DNA from: an uncultured Clostridia bacterium
GTDB taxonomy: Bacteria; Bacillota; Clostridia; Lachnospirales; Anaerotignaceae
Direction of reading: 5' to 3'
Assembly (NCBI GenBank): GCA_910586765.1
Contig: CAJUJJ010000005.1
Coordinates: 1 to 64,000 of the forward strand
Length of the DNA: 64,000 bases
The translations under genes were made by a program, and so were the position numbers. Shown here piece after piece: positions 26,555-35,154 of this stretch; positions within the stretch are counted from its first letter, which is position 1; every line of letters begins with the position of its first letter. The notes beneath the pieces were generated by a model, which did not search any database, was not told the DNA's origin, and saw only the letters and a program-made list of their open reading frames with translations.

Positions 26555-27239
26555 CTTCTTTCACACCATTTTCTAATGAGTGTACGCAACACTTTGATGT
26601 TACAGCATCTCCTTTGTAACATTCTTTGCGATAAACAACACGAATATCTGAAATAGTCATAGTATTATAAATATCGTCAGGTATGTCATCAATAGCCCAT
26701 TCAATGTATTTAACATTGTTAGTATGTCCGTTGTTGTCTGTATCTCTCCTTGTAACAATAAAAGTTCTTTCTATAATAGTATCATCTTTTTGTAGTTTTG
26801 GTAATTTATATTTTTCATTTTCTATTGCAGTAATTTCAGTATTTCCATATTTTTGTTCCATTTCACTGCCAATAGCAGTTGGTTTCCTTTCTTCTAAGTT
26901 CATAAATATCCAACGGGAGGCGATATGAGCAGCAATATTATCATATTGGTCATAAAGTAAATAAGAACGTTCTGCCTGCATACGACGACATTTACTGCTC
27001 CATGTTACAATTTTTATGGTTTCGCCACACTTTGGCATATGGTCTATTATAATATGCCAATTTACTACAGCCCAGCCTCTATGATGTTCTGCCATATAGT
27101 CTAGTGTATAGCCTAGACTGGCAGAATGACGTATTGCAGTATCTTGTAAGTGGAATACAAGTGCAGAAGGTGTAAGAAATAAATTGCTATCTACTTCAAA
27201 ATAGCCTATTTGTTGTTGTTCTGTATAACGTTTATCCAT
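26469..27239 (-). CDS. acyl-ACP thioesterase
   Basis: A 256-residue hotdog-fold enzyme that hydrolyses acyl-ACP to free fatty acids. It has two hotdog halves: the N-terminal one begins QQIGYFEVDSNLFLTPSALVFHLQDTA and the second holds RRDTDNNGHTNNVKYIEWA near residues 160-180, which carries the catalytic Asn/His region of FatA-type enzymes. GGAG stands before the ATG. It lies 20 bases downstream of the cardiolipin synthase gene on the same strand, so both are probably one lipid-metabolism transcript. Its 3' end overlaps the convergent YhhN-like gene. Confidence 0.92.
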   Translation of the reverse strand: MDKRYTEQQQIGYFEVDSNLFLTPSALVFHLQDTAIRHSASLGYTLDYMAEHHRGWAVVNWHIIIDHMPKCGETIKIVTWSSKCRRMQAERSYLLYDQYDNIAAHIASRWIFMNLEERKPTAIGSEMEQKYGNTEITAIENEKYKLPKLQKDDTIIERTFIVTRRDTDNNGHTNNVKYIEWAIDDIPDDIYNTMTISDIRVVYRKECYKGDAVTSKCCVHSLENGVKEVISFFEDGTGEGTLFAEVVTQWKNNAAL

Positions 27240-27259
27240 AATTTTACTCCTTTAAAGTA

Positions 27260-28726
27260 TTATAACATAGGGGAAATCAGACGAGAAACAGACTCTTTCA
27301 CACGGAACCACCATTTTCGTTTGATATACCATTCTTTTGTAATTTCAACACAGTTTTCTAAATCATTTAAAAAGTCTTGTTCTAATAATGTGGTTGTTTC
27401 TTTGTCATATAAAAAAGCGTTTACTTCAAAATTTAAGTCAAAGCTGCGTATATCCATATTTGCTGTACCAATAGAACAAATTTCACCATCAATAAATACT
27501 GCTTTTGTGTGAATAAATCCTTTTTCATATTGATAGCAACGGACACCTGCTTCTAAAAGTTCTCCTAAATAAGACATACTTGCCCAGTAAACAAAAAAAT
27601 GGTCGGGATTTCCAGGGATAATAATGCGAACATCAATGCCAGAAAGGGCTGCAACACGAAGCGATTCTAATATACCATCATCTGGAACGAAATAAGGTGT
27701 TTCAATGTAAATGTGCTTTTCTGCTTCATTCATCATTTTAAAATAGCCATTCCATATATTTTTCCAAACAGTATCAGGGCCGCTGGATATAATTTGCATT
27801 TTAATGCCATCTATTTGCTCTCTGCTAGGGAAATAAGATTTTTTTAATGATATAGGAGCATGGGTAGTAGTAAAATTCCAGTCCATAATAAATCGCATTT
27901 GTAATTGGTCTATGGCATCACCTTGTATTCTTAAATGAGTGTCTCTCCATGCACCATATCGCTTTACAATACCTAAATATTCATTACCAATATTAAAGCC
28001 ACCAATGTAGCCAATTTCACCATCTATAATGCAAAGCTTTCTGTGGTCACGATAATTTAAGCGAATAATGAAACGAGGCAAAAAGGCAACTGCATATCCT
28101 CCATTTTGTTCTAATTCTTGAAAAAAGTTGCGAGGGAGACTAGCACAACCCATACCATCATAAAGTAAACGCACTTCCACTCCTTCTTTTGCTTTTAATG
28201 CAAGTTCATGTACTATTTTTTTGCCTAAATCATCTCCTCTTATAATATAATATTCCATGTGTATAAATTTTTTAGCTTGACGAATATCTTCTATAAGGGC
28301 ATTAAATTTGCTGTTGCCATCTATAAAATGTTTTAAAGTATTGTTTGTTGTTACCCAGTTCCCCGTATTAAGGTGAAGACAAACTAAATCATCTAAATTT
28401 TGACCTACAATAAAATTTTGTTTGTTTTCAATTAATTTCTTTTGAGAACGAAAAGCATCTAATGAAGTGTCGCTAAATAATAGATAGCGATAATATACTT
28501 CTGTGTCATATTTTTCTTTTTGTATAAACATTTTTTCTCTTTTGCTGTTTCTTCCAAATACCATATATATAATAAATCCAAAAAAAGGAATAAAAAACAA
28601 TACAAGAAGCCACGCCCAACTGCTGGCAGGTTTTCGTCGTTCAAAAAATACAACAAGACCTGCAAAAACAACATTCAATATAAAAATGCCTGTTGATAAG
28701 AATGGTAAAAAATTGATAAATGTCAT
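27260..28726 (-). CDS. cls: cardiolipin synthase
   Basis: A membrane phospholipase D-type enzyme of 488 residues that makes cardiolipin from phosphatidylglycerol. Two N-terminal membrane segments (about 5-55) precede two HKD motifs: HRKLCIIDGEIGYIGGFNIG near residue 223 and HTKAVFIDGEICSIGTANMD near 403, both intact. ATG 28726 has AGGGGTG just upstream; the ORF could extend eight codons further but without a site. An acyl-ACP thioesterase gene follows after 20 bases. Confidence 0.94.
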   Translation of the reverse strand: MTFINFLPFLSTGIFILNVVFAGLVVFFERRKPASSWAWLLVLFFIPFFGFIIYMVFGRNSKREKMFIQKEKYDTEVYYRYLLFSDTSLDAFRSQKKLIENKQNFIVGQNLDDLVCLHLNTGNWVTTNNTLKHFIDGNSKFNALIEDIRQAKKFIHMEYYIIRGDDLGKKIVHELALKAKEGVEVRLLYDGMGCASLPRNFFQELEQNGGYAVAFLPRFIIRLNYRDHRKLCIIDGEIGYIGGFNIGNEYLGIVKRYGAWRDTHLRIQGDAIDQLQMRFIMDWNFTTTHAPISLKKSYFPSREQIDGIKMQIISSGPDTVWKNIWNGYFKMMNEAEKHIYIETPYFVPDDGILESLRVAALSGIDVRIIIPGNPDHFFVYWASMSYLGELLEAGVRCYQYEKGFIHTKAVFIDGEICSIGTANMDIRSFDLNFEVNAFLYDKETTTLLEQDFLNDLENCVEITKEWYIKRKWWFRVKESVSRLISPML

Positions 28727-28917
28727 TTTGTCACCCCTATAATTAATCATATTTTATTATTATAACGTATTTTTTACATTTTTTCCTCTTTATTTTGATA
28801 ACATTTTTAAAATTAGTGTAAAAAATTTATTTTTCTATTTCCTAAAACAAAAAATAATGCTAAAATAGAAGCAACTGCTATGATGTTCAAAAATAATATA
28901 AATGAGGAGGAAAGATT

Positions 28918-29364
28918 GTGCTGGATATATTAATTATAGTACTTATTATTGTTATCATTGCACTTGGAATATTGTATTATTTCAATCGCAAAAATATGGG
29001 GAAAATGATACAAGCACAAGACTTTATTGAACAGAATAAAGTTTTAACACAAATTTTTGTAATAGACAAAAAAATAGAAAAACCATCTCCTACAAATATG
29101 ACAAAGGCTGTATATGAACAAATGCCTAAAATGGCAAAAATGAGAAAAATGCCTTTAGTAAAAGCAAAAGTAGGACCACAGATTGTTAATTTAATGTGTG
29201 ATAAATCTGTTTATGAAATTATACCTGTAAAGAAAAATGTAAAAGTAGAATTAGCAGGAATATACATTGTAAAAGTAAAAGGAACAAATCTAGCAAATAA
29301 GAAAAAGAAAACATTTGGAGAAAAAATGAGTTTAAAAATGAAAGAAATGCAAGAAAAGAAATAA
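28918..29364 (+). CDS. membrane-anchored hypothetical protein
   Basis: A 148-residue protein starting at GTG 28918 with GAGGAGGA at 28904-28911. One membrane segment at residues 2-22 (almost all Leu/Ile/Val) leads to a basic cytoplasmic part ending in a Lys-rich tail. The middle (KVGPQIVNLMCDKSVYEIIPVKKNVKVELAGIYIVKVKG, about 80-120) looks like a small beta domain. I do not know the family. A strong terminator follows. Confidence 0.7.
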   Translation: MLDILIIVLIIVIIALGILYYFNRKNMGKMIQAQDFIEQNKVLTQIFVIDKKIEKPSPTNMTKAVYEQMPKMAKMRKMPLVKAKVGPQIVNLMCDKSVYEIIPVKKNVKVELAGIYIVKVKGTNLANKKKKTFGEKMSLKMKEMQEKK

Positions 29365-29371
29365 AAAAAGT

Positions 29372-29407
29372 AAAAAACCTTAGCATAGTGGTATGCTAAG
29401 GTTTTTT
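29372..29407. terminator. bidirectional terminator
   Basis: AAAAAACCTTAGCATA and TATGCTAAGGTTTTTT form a perfect 16-bp stem around GTGG. It lies between two convergent hypothetical genes and works in both directions. Confidence 0.92.
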
Positions 29408-29409
29408 CA

Positions 29410-29859
29410 TTATTCTTCATCAATAATAACTACAGTACCGCCCATTCTTTTGTTTAATTCAGAGCGTGTAATTTTAATAATATTTGGCATAATACCTTCA
29501 GGGTGTTCTGCAATAAAATAAGGGTCTTCATCATCGCAGTCATTTTCATCTAAATAACCAGAGAAATTAGAAATAATAGACTTCATAATTTCTACACTAG
29601 AGCCCCAATAGCCTAAATCTAAAAATATCTGTCTTTCTTTTTGTCCAGTTTTAGAAAATTTTGTACTTTTATAAACAATAGCAAATAAACGACGTTCTTC
29701 CCCTTTATATGTAAAATAAACAGCCATTTCGTTGTTTTCGCCATTTTTATTTTCATAACGATTAACTTTAGCAGCGGGGTCAAACCATTTTAGTATAAAT
29801 TGATAAATTTGCTCCAATTCAATTTCTTTTGTAATATAACCATGCGTTTTTGCTGTCAT
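29410..29859 (-). CDS. hypothetical protein
   Basis: A soluble acidic protein of 149 residues from the ATG at 29857-29859, which has GGAGAG upstream; the reading frame continues 25 codons further without a site. Residues 15-100 hold KWFDPAAKVNRYENKNGENNEMAVYF, and LDLGYWGSSVEIMKSII near 85. The C-terminus IMPNIIKITRSELNKRMGGTVVIIDEE is distinctive. I do not recognise a family and no context suggests a role. Confidence 0.6.
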   Translation of the reverse strand: MTAKTHGYITKEIELEQIYQFILKWFDPAAKVNRYENKNGENNEMAVYFTYKGEERRLFAIVYKSTKFSKTGQKERQIFLDLGYWGSSVEIMKSIISNFSGYLDENDCDDEDPYFIAEHPEGIMPNIIKITRSELNKRMGGTVVIIDEE

Positions 29860-30012
29860 AGTGCTTCTCTCCTTACTACTTTGACAATAAATAATGATTT
29901 GTTGTGATGTTGCTTTTCTATATAAATTATACAAGAAAGAACGCTATACTGCAATAGAGAAACAGCATTGCATAAAAAAATACACATTAATAAAAAAGGA
30001 ATATTTGACAAA

Positions 30013-30693
30013 TTAAAACAAAAAAGAAGTAATTGCCACATAAATCGCTGGTACAATGAGTGCAGGAAGTAAATTTAATGTTTTAATAGATTTTATTTTT
30101 AATATTCCAAGAGCAGAACTCATAATTAAAATACCGCCTATAATAGAAATTTCTGTCATTAAATTTTCTGTCATAAATCCGCCTATAAATTGTGCTAAAA
30201 AATAAATGCTGCCTTGCCATAAAAAAAGTATCACAGCAGAGAGTGCAATACCAATGCCAAAATTAGAAGCTAATATCATAGAAGTCACACCATCTAGCAT
30301 AGCATTTGTAAATAAAAGTGTGTTGTTTCCGTTTAAAGCACTTTCAATAGGGCCTAATATAGACATCGTGCCTATACAAAATAAGAGTACTGCTGTGGTG
30401 AGACCTTGTGCTAAATTTCCTTTAGATACTTTTTTTGCTAAACTTTGAAATTTTCCGTCTAAATCAATTATAGAACCTATTAATCCACCAAATGCCATAC
30501 TAAATATAAATAAAACAGGATATTGACTGTGGGGCATAGCTTTTGCAAAATTGCTGATACCTAGTGCTAAAGCGGCTAAACCTAACCCATTCATCATAGT
30601 TTCTTGATATTGTTCTTTAATTCCTTTGTGTAATGTAGCACCAATAACACTTCCAGCTAATATAGTGCAACAATTTGTAATTGTTCCAATCAT
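30013..30693 (-). CDS. DUF554 family membrane protein
   Basis: A 226-residue membrane protein with about six to seven hydrophobic segments and the typical start MIGTITNCCTILAGSVIGATLHKGI. The GLITPIESAL-like region is present as GPIESALNGNNTLLFTNAMLDGVTS. GGAGG stands before the ATG. Family members are conserved in Firmicutes and are annotated as putative transporters, but their role is unknown. It is divergent from ogt. Confidence 0.9.
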   Translation of the reverse strand: MIGTITNCCTILAGSVIGATLHKGIKEQYQETMMNGLGLAALALGISNFAKAMPHSQYPVLFIFSMAFGGLIGSIIDLDGKFQSLAKKVSKGNLAQGLTTAVLLFCIGTMSILGPIESALNGNNTLLFTNAMLDGVTSMILASNFGIGIALSAVILFLWQGSIYFLAQFIGGFMTENLMTEISIIGGILIMSSALGILKIKSIKTLNLLPALIVPAIYVAITSFLF

Positions 30694-30799
30694 TTTGATT
30701 TCCTCCTTTTGTATGATGTTGTTTTTTAAATTATTTTATCATATACTAATGTTAGTGTGCTATTAATTTTAATATAATGAAAGAAAGAGGAATATAATA

Positions 30800-31264
30800 A
30801 TGGAGTATCGCTATGAAATAAACACGCCATTAGGTATTATAACATTGATTGAGAAGTCGCAAAAGATAAGTCATATTTGTTATGGAGTAAAGCAGGAATT
30901 TTTACAAATTGCAACACAAAAAACACCACTTTTAGAACTGACAGAAATACAACTTTTAGAGTACTTTGGAGGAAAAAGACAAAATTTTTCATTGCCTTTA
31001 TTGCTGGAGGGAACAACATTTCAAATAAAGGTATGGAAAGCATTGCAAAATATTCCTTATGGAAAAACAAAAACTTATGGACAAATTGCAAAAGAAATTG
31101 GCTGTGAAAAAGCTGTTAGAGCAGTAGGAGGTGCAAATCATAATAATACTATTGCGATTGTTGTGCCTTGTCATAGAGTAATAGGAGCAAATGGAAAATT
31201 AACAGGATATAATGGAGGATTAGATAAAAAGGAGTTTCTTTTAAAATTGGAAAAAGCATTATAA
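30800..31264 (+). CDS. ogt: methylated-DNA--protein-cysteine S-methyltransferase
   Basis: A 154-residue suicide repair protein that removes methyl groups from O6-methylguanine. The active-site IVVPCHRVIG is intact with the acceptor Cys near residue 124, and the helix-turn-helix region (PYGKTKTYGQIAKEIG) with the finger arginine (AVRAVGGANHNN) precedes it. GAGGAA stands before the ATG. It is a single-gene unit; a terminator overlaps its stop. Confidence 0.95.
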   Translation: MEYRYEINTPLGIITLIEKSQKISHICYGVKQEFLQIATQKTPLLELTEIQLLEYFGGKRQNFSLPLLLEGTTFQIKVWKALQNIPYGKTKTYGQIAKEIGCEKAVRAVGGANHNNTIAIVVPCHRVIGANGKLTGYNGGLDKKEFLLKLEKAL

Positions 31265-31285
31265 AATAGTTTTTTACTATTTTAT
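31261..31285. terminator. terminator overlapping the ogt stop codon
   Basis: ATAAAATAG and CTATTTTAT form a perfect 9-bp stem around a T-rich loop; the stop codon of ogt lies inside the 5' arm. It can also end the convergent lipoprotein transcript. The stem is all A-T except one pair, so it is weak. Confidence 0.5.
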
Positions 31286-31297
31286 AATGCTTTCCTT

Positions 31298-31687
31298 TTA
31301 ATTTGTTACTGTAGCACTGTCTAACATAGTATTGGCAGTGTTTGTTGTGCCTACCATAGTATTAGCGGTATTGTATGGTATGGTACGATTGGTGGTAGTA
31401 GAAGTGTCATAATTGTTTACTAAGTCATTTCTCATACTGTCGTTGGCACTGCCATTTGTAATGCCGTAATAATCCCAATAACCAGCACCACCTGAATTAG
31501 TAAAACCAAAACGATTAAGCATATTATTTCCATTGGTATCAGTGCCGCTATAATCATAATTGTAATCGTATGCACCATTGCCTCTTGTGGCACCACCTAA
31601 GTTATTGGAAACCTTTTCGCCACAGGCAGTAATACCAAACATCAATATAGATATTGTACTGATTGTTAATATAGAAAGCCTTTTCAT
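31298..31687 (-). CDS. small Asn/Thr-rich lipoprotein
   Basis: A 129-residue lipoprotein from ATG 31687, which has AAGGAGG just upstream; a longer frame to 31792 is unlikely. The signal peptide MKRLSILTISTISILMFGITACG ends in an LXXC-type lipobox with Cys near residue 22. The mature part is low in complexity, rich in Asn, Thr, Gly and Tyr (NYDYNYDYSGTD-like), with repeated NTANTM units near the C-terminus. It is probably an exposed, disordered surface protein. No family recognised. Confidence 0.7.
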   Translation of the reverse strand: MKRLSILTISTISILMFGITACGEKVSNNLGGATRGNGAYDYNYDYSGTDTNGNNMLNRFGFTNSGGAGYWDYYGITNGSANDSMRNDLVNNYDTSTTTNRTIPYNTANTMVGTTNTANTMLDSATVTN

Positions 31688-31914
31688 ATTAAAATCCTCC
31701 TTAATAATAGTAACTGAGAAAAAATAAATGAAATTAAGTTCAAGTTTATTTTTTGCACGAAAAGTTTTTTCATACAACAATAAATTTGCCATTATGACAA
31801 AAAAGCACCAAATGAATTTGATTTTGTCAAATAAAGGGGTAGTAAAATGATGAATTTTTCGTTATAATAGAAGTATAAATTGTCAAACAAATCCAATAGA
31901 AAAAGGGTGGTATT

Positions 31915-33627
31915 ATGAATTTTCAACGAAGCAGTGGTATTTTACTTCATCCTTCCAGTTTGCCTAGTAAATTTGGTATAGGAGATTTTGGGCCAAATGC
32001 TTATAAATTTGTAGATTTTTTAGAAAAGGCAGAACAACATATTTGGCAAATATTGCCATTAGGACCAACAAGCTTTGGAGATTCTCCTTATCAAAGTTTT
32101 TCTACATTTGCTGGAAATACATTGTTTATTAGTCCTGAAGTATTATGCCAAAAGGGATATTTAGAAGAAAGAGATGTGGAATTAGCACCCATTTTTTCCT
32201 GTAAAAAAACAGATTATGGTAATGCAATTCCTTTTAAAAGAGGTTTATTTGAAAAAGCTCATCGTCGTTTTCAAAAGAAAGCATTTACAGCTGACCAAGT
32301 TGAATTTCAAAAATTCTGTGAAAAAAATAGTTTTTGGTTAGATGATTATGCTTTATTTGCTTCATTAAAAGATTATTTTATTGCAGAAAGACAAGAAGCA
32401 GGCTTTTCAAATGAATTTTTTGCTTTTGAAGAAAAAACTGCAAAAAAATTATCAAAAAATTTACAAAAAGATTATTATTTTGGTGCAGTCTGGAGTACAT
32501 GGCCTGAAGAATTGGTAAATAGGGAATATGGTGCATTAGAAAAATGGAAAAGAAAATTAGCGAATGCTATAGACAGATACAAATTTTTACAATTTGAATT
32601 TTTCAGCCAATGGGAAGCATTAAAACAATATGCAAATGAAAAAAATATAAAAATTATAGGAGATGTACCTATATTTGTAGCGTATGATAGTGCCGATACG
32701 TGGGCAAATCCTAAAAATTATTATATAGATGAAAAAGGTTTTCCAACTGTAGTAGCAGGTGTTCCACCTGACTATTTTAGTGAAACAGGACAACTTTGGG
32801 GAAATCCTCTTTATCGCTGGGAAGAACACGAAAAAACAGGTTATAAATGGTGGATTGACAGAATACGTTGTACATTAAATATGGTAGATATTCTTCGCAT
32901 TGACCATTTTAGGGGTTTTGAAAGCTATTGGGCAGTACCTTTTGGAGATAGAGATGCTACAAAAGGAGAATGGAAAAAAGGTCCAGCAGAAAAATTATTT
33001 AAAGCAGTTGAAAAAGAATTAGGAGATTTACCTATCATTGCAGAAGACTTAGGTATTATTACAGATGATGTAAGAGAATTGAGAAAAAAATTAGGATTTC
33101 CGGGTATGAGAATACTTCATTTTGCTTTTAACGATGATAGTAAAAATGACTATTTGCCTCATAACTATGAACCAAATACAGTAGTATATACAGGTACTCA
33201 TGACAATGATACAACAATAGGCTGGTATACAAATGGTACAGAACATGAAAGAGACCATGTTCGCCGTTATATGAACATTAGTGGTGATGATATTGCGTGG
33301 GATATGATACGCCTTGCTATGAGTTCATCAGCAGTATTTGCTGTTTTTCCAATACAAGATGTATTGCGTTTAGATGGCAGCCATCGCATGAATATACCAA
33401 GTACATCGAGCAGTAATTGGCAGTTCCGTTTTGAGTTATCACAATTAAATGAAGATGACGCAAATGGATTACGTTATCTTTCTGAATTATTTAATAGAAT
33501 ACCTGAAGTACAGGAAGTAACAGAACAGACAACAGAACAAAATAATGTTTCAGAAAAAATAGAACAAGAAACTGTTGTTTCGGATAAAAAAGAAAAAAAT
33601 ATAAAAAGACCAAAAAGAAGAAGATAA
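31915..33627 (+). CDS. malQ: 4-alpha-glucanotransferase MalQ
   Basis: A 570-residue GH77 enzyme that transfers glucan chains between maltodextrins. It starts FQRSSGILLHPSSLPSKFGIGDFG as in the family. The nucleophile region DILRIDHFRGFESYWAVP (Asp near residue 325), the acid region IAEDLGIIT (Glu near 375) and the GTHDNDTT substrate site are intact. The fold normally ends near YLSELFNRIPE; here about 45 more residues follow, rich in Thr, Glu, Gln and then Lys/Arg, ending KRPKRRR. That tail is unusual. A terminator follows. Confidence 0.95.
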   Translation: MNFQRSSGILLHPSSLPSKFGIGDFGPNAYKFVDFLEKAEQHIWQILPLGPTSFGDSPYQSFSTFAGNTLFISPEVLCQKGYLEERDVELAPIFSCKKTDYGNAIPFKRGLFEKAHRRFQKKAFTADQVEFQKFCEKNSFWLDDYALFASLKDYFIAERQEAGFSNEFFAFEEKTAKKLSKNLQKDYYFGAVWSTWPEELVNREYGALEKWKRKLANAIDRYKFLQFEFFSQWEALKQYANEKNIKIIGDVPIFVAYDSADTWANPKNYYIDEKGFPTVVAGVPPDYFSETGQLWGNPLYRWEEHEKTGYKWWIDRIRCTLNMVDILRIDHFRGFESYWAVPFGDRDATKGEWKKGPAEKLFKAVEKELGDLPIIAEDLGIITDDVRELRKKLGFPGMRILHFAFNDDSKNDYLPHNYEPNTVVYTGTHDNDTTIGWYTNGTEHERDHVRRYMNISGDDIAWDMIRLAMSSSAVFAVFPIQDVLRLDGSHRMNIPSTSSSNWQFRFELSQLNEDDANGLRYLSELFNRIPEVQEVTEQTTEQNNVSEKIEQETVVSDKKEKNIKRPKRRR

Positions 33628-33647
33628 TATTAAAGTAGGTAATAATC

Positions 33648-33672
33648 AAAGCTCTGGATTTTCCAGAGCTTT
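33648..33672 (+). terminator. terminator after malQ
   Basis: AAAGCTCTGGA and TCCAGAGCTTT form a perfect stem with a very short loop, followed by TAATGTTTT. Confidence 0.8.
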
Positions 33673-33777
33673 AATGTTTTCATGTTATAATGTATTGAAA
33701 TAATCTGTTATTCAGTTAAAATTGACATCATAAAAAGCATTTGATATGATAGGTAATATTGAAAGGGGGCGATTTTT

Positions 33778-34332
33778 ATGACAGAGGAAAAAGAAGTACA
33801 GCAAATGATAGAAGAGGATTTTGCACAATATGAAATTGTTTGGACACAATTTTATAATGATAAAGAAACAATGGAAGCCCTTTTTTTAATGTTGATTAAC
33901 CATTATATTGATAAAATTAATGGTTTTGCAGAGGGGATTGAAGTTTTAAGTGCTTATCAAACAATAGAGCAGCAAGTAGAAACTTGTCGTAAAAATATTT
34001 CATTGTTGATAGAAAGAATGAAGCTATTTCAACAAAATAATTATAGCAATGATGGCTTATTTGATTTGTATTTAGAGCAAGAGAGAGCAAAAGATACAAT
34101 TATAACAGAAATGGATTTTACAGCAGTTCGTTTAAGTATTGGTATGATGGAAGAAATTTCTTCTATAGAAAAAGAAGAAGTAATTGTAAAATTGGGAGAG
34201 ATAGAAGAAATTTGCAGTTTACCTTTGACAAGAAAAAGAAAATGGGATAAATTAAGACAATATGTAGTGTGGATTTCGGGAAAAGATGTAAAAATTGCTT
34301 TAAAATTATTGCCTTTGTTTTTAAAAATATAA
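33778..34332 (+). CDS. hypothetical helical protein
   Basis: A 184-residue acidic, all-helical protein with a good GGGGGCG site before its ATG. It carries no signal peptide or metal motif. Heptad-like stretches near residues 60-90 suggest a coiled coil. It is 24 bases upstream of a HAD phosphatase and probably cotranscribed with it and mtaB. I do not recognise the family. Confidence 0.65.
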   Translation: MTEEKEVQQMIEEDFAQYEIVWTQFYNDKETMEALFLMLINHYIDKINGFAEGIEVLSAYQTIEQQVETCRKNISLLIERMKLFQQNNYSNDGLFDLYLEQERAKDTIITEMDFTAVRLSIGMMEEISSIEKEEVIVKLGEIEEICSLPLTRKRKWDKLRQYVVWISGKDVKIALKLLPLFLKI

Positions 34333-34356
34333 TAAAAAGGAGAAGGATTTTTTGAT

Positions 34357-35145
34357 ATGATTAAATTAATTGCAACAGATATGGACGGTACACTTTTAAA
34401 AGATAATAAAGAAATTGATAGAGAAATATATGAATTATTGCCTAAAATGAAAAAAAAGGGGATACATTTTGTAGCAGCAAGTGGAAGACAGCGTCCTAGT
34501 TTAGAAAAATCGTTTGAAGGACATTTAAAAGATGTCACAATACTGGCAGAAAATGGAGCATACGTAGTACATAATGGAGAAGAGATATATGCTAGTGTTA
34601 TGACAAGAGAATTGATTGATTTTATAACGACTGAAATTAGAAAACTAGATAATGTAGGAATATTGTATTGTGGGAAACATTGCTGTTATACACCTGACAT
34701 ACAATGCTATGAAACATTAGCTTCTCCTAAATTTCATTATAAAGTAAAAATGATAAATTGTTTTGATGAAATTAAAGAAGAAATTATTAAAGTTTCTTTG
34801 GTAGACCCTAAAGGAGCAAGTGGATATAGTTTTCCTATATTAGAAAAAATATTAAAGGGAAAAGTAGAAATTGCAGTTTCTGGTTTTGACTGTGTAGATA
34901 TTGTAAATAAAGGGGTATCAAAAGGAAATGCCATTGAAATATTGCAAAAAAAATGGAATATTACATCAGAAGAAACAATGACTTTTGGAGATAATTATAA
35001 TGATATAGAAATGCTGCAATGTGCAAAATATAGCTTTGCTATGCAACATTCCGAAGAAGGTGTTAAAAAATGTGCCAATTATGTTGCAGGGGATAATAAT
35101 GAGGGAGCAGTTGTAGCACAAATTAAAAAGTTTGTCAATATTTGA
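34357..35145 (+). CDS. HAD-superfamily Cof-type phosphatase
   Basis: A 262-residue cytoplasmic phosphatase of the Cof/YbiV group. Motif I is IATDMDGTLL (Asp9 and Asp11), motif II VAASGRQRPS, motif III a Lys near 195 and motif IV TFGDNYNDIEML near residue 208. A C2-type cap lies between motifs II and III. Such enzymes dephosphorylate sugar phosphates or flavin and PLP intermediates; substrate cannot be told. mtaB follows 9 bases later. Confidence 0.92.
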   Translation: MIKLIATDMDGTLLKDNKEIDREIYELLPKMKKKGIHFVAASGRQRPSLEKSFEGHLKDVTILAENGAYVVHNGEEIYASVMTRELIDFITTEIRKLDNVGILYCGKHCCYTPDIQCYETLASPKFHYKVKMINCFDEIKEEIIKVSLVDPKGASGYSFPILEKILKGKVEIAVSGFDCVDIVNKGVSKGNAIEILQKKWNITSEETMTFGDNYNDIEMLQCAKYSFAMQHSEEGVKKCANYVAGDNNEGAVVAQIKKFVNI

Positions 35146-35154
35146 GGTGGAAAA

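Noticed and set aside
31298..31687. TRAP-type or CRISPR-like repeats in the Asn-rich lipoprotein gene
   Set aside because: The short repeats are in-frame codon repeats (NTANTM), not spaced direct repeats; no cas genes are present.
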